From Thermococcus sp. M39 (GTDB lineage: Archaea; Methanobacteriota_B; Thermococci; Thermococcales; Thermococcaceae), in contig NZ_SNUG01000001.1 of NCBI RefSeq assembly GCF_012027325.1, positions 486,393-550,392 of the forward strand: a stretch of DNA of 64,000 bases, written 5' to 3'. Under the pieces are notes generated by a model, which had not been told where the DNA came from, did not search any database, and was given only the letters and a program-made list of their open reading frames with translations. Below, piece by piece: positions 63,492-64,000 of this stretch (its first letter is position 1; the number at the start of each line of letters is the position of its first letter). The translations under genes were made by a program, and so were the position numbers.

Positions 63492-64000
63492 CTAATATTC
63501 ACCCCCGTATTTGCCCTCATATTCACTTCCAGACTCCTTATCCTTCTCTTTCTCGAGCTTGCTCGCTGCAATGACGTCGTCGATTCTGAGGATCATTATT
63601 GCTGCTTCGCTTGCACTCTTGATTGCCTGCTTCTTGACTCTCAAAGGCTCTATGACACCGCGCTCAAGCATGTCGGCTGGCTCCCCAGCAGAGACATCAA
63701 TTCCTATTGCCTTGCCCTTAGTTTTGTGTTCGCTAATGACCTTAACAAGCATATCAATTGTGTCAAGTCCAGCGTTCTCTGCTAATGTCTTGGGGATTAT
63801 CTTAAGTGCTTCTGAGAATGCTTCAATTGCTAAAGCTTCTTTGCCTCCAACTTGCTTTCCGTACTCATCAAGCCTGATAGAAAGTTCAATCTCAGTTGCG
63901 CCTCCTCCTGGGAGAATTGCACCGTCTTCCATAACATCCTTGACGACTTTAATGGCATCCTCAAGGGCTCTCTCGACTTCATCAATGACGTGCTCTGTTC
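63492..64000 (-). CDS. Thermosome (group II chaperonin) subunit, C-terminal part (partial)
   Basis: About 169 codons are inside the window; the start lies beyond 64000. It reads [60 protein letters not shown] and [16 protein letters not shown], then the equatorial end [20 protein letters not shown] and [24 protein letters not shown] and NAGLD are ATPase-domain hallmarks. The tail is Glu/Gly/Tyr-rich ([11 protein letters not shown]) rather than the GGM repeats of many archaeal thermosomes. Confidence 0.95.
   Translation of the reverse strand, partial: TEHVIDEVERALEDAIKVVKDVMEDGAILPGGGATEIELSIRLDEYGKQVGGKEALAIEAFSEALKIIPKTLAENAGLDTIDMLVKVISEHKTKGKAIGIDVSAGEPADMLERGVIEPLRVKKQAIKSASEAAIMILRIDDVIAASKLEKEKDKESGSEYEGKYGGEY

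Overview
The window comes from a hyperthermophilic euryarchaeon of the order Thermococcales (Thermococcus/Pyrococcus). The evidence is the aIF2-alpha/Nop10/PAC2 gene order, endonuclease Q, RpoF and L21e, Pus10, GatDE, a Thermococcales-type S-layer protein, tungsten AOR with MoaD, DUF257 and DUF835 proteins, GGTGA/GGAGG ribosome sites and TTTATA-type archaeal promoters. Base composition is AT-rich overall. The exact species is not determined; a low-GC Thermococcus is my guess only.

Layout. 1-3.0 kb: translation, RNP and DNA repair genes. 3.2-9 kb: thiL, a decayed IS605-type tnpB insertion, the tail of an HTH_10 regulator cut at the insertion edge, an ABC exporter and amrS, followed by a short GC-rich structured remnant. 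9.2-12.9 kb: the S-layer gene and neighbours. 12.9-18.2 kb (minus strand): radical SAM, ksgA, DUF655, rpoF, rpl21e, pus10. 18.3-34.7 kb: gatDE, a C/D box sRNA, a decayed membrane-protein gene, hmgA, a MinD-like ATPase, tdh, pheST, truA, an XPB-like helicase and a UbiD-type decarboxylase. HmgA and the UbiD-type protein both suit the archaeal mevalonate route. 34.7-39.6 kb: a compact minus-strand operon lysC-thrB-thrC-asd-proC.

39.8-47.7 kb is the most striking stretch, a graveyard of aromatic amino acid genes. It holds a frameshifted winged-helix gene, a split transketolase with at least six frameshifts, scraps of a shikimate-pathway cluster ending in a chorismate synthase tail, and the trp genes. 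trpA and trpB are frameshifted, trpB is also split by a mobile element, trpE has lost its N-terminus, and trpC/trpD are absent here. Only trpF and trpG look whole. The strain is probably unable to make tryptophan unless a second set exists elsewhere. The element inside trpB carries a zinc-finger-less TnpB-related RuvC protein (frameshifted), a small ribbon-helix-helix protein, a terminal 13-bp hairpin and a GC-rich segment that may fold as RNA. It is my leading candidate for something under-described.

47.8-58 kb is an accessory region: AOR/MoaD, a TauE-type permease, several transposase relics (including a 223-bp IS6-type mini-element with perfect ends), a deoC stub, an operon of small RAM-domain proteins, ferredoxin, DUF835, DUF257 and a stray TnpB zinc-finger tail. 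58-64 kb: a divergent TATA-binding protein behind a palindrome, two neighbouring radical SAM enzymes, two small paired proteins, an Hsp20 protein and the end of a thermosome subunit. No tRNA, rRNA or CRISPR array was seen.
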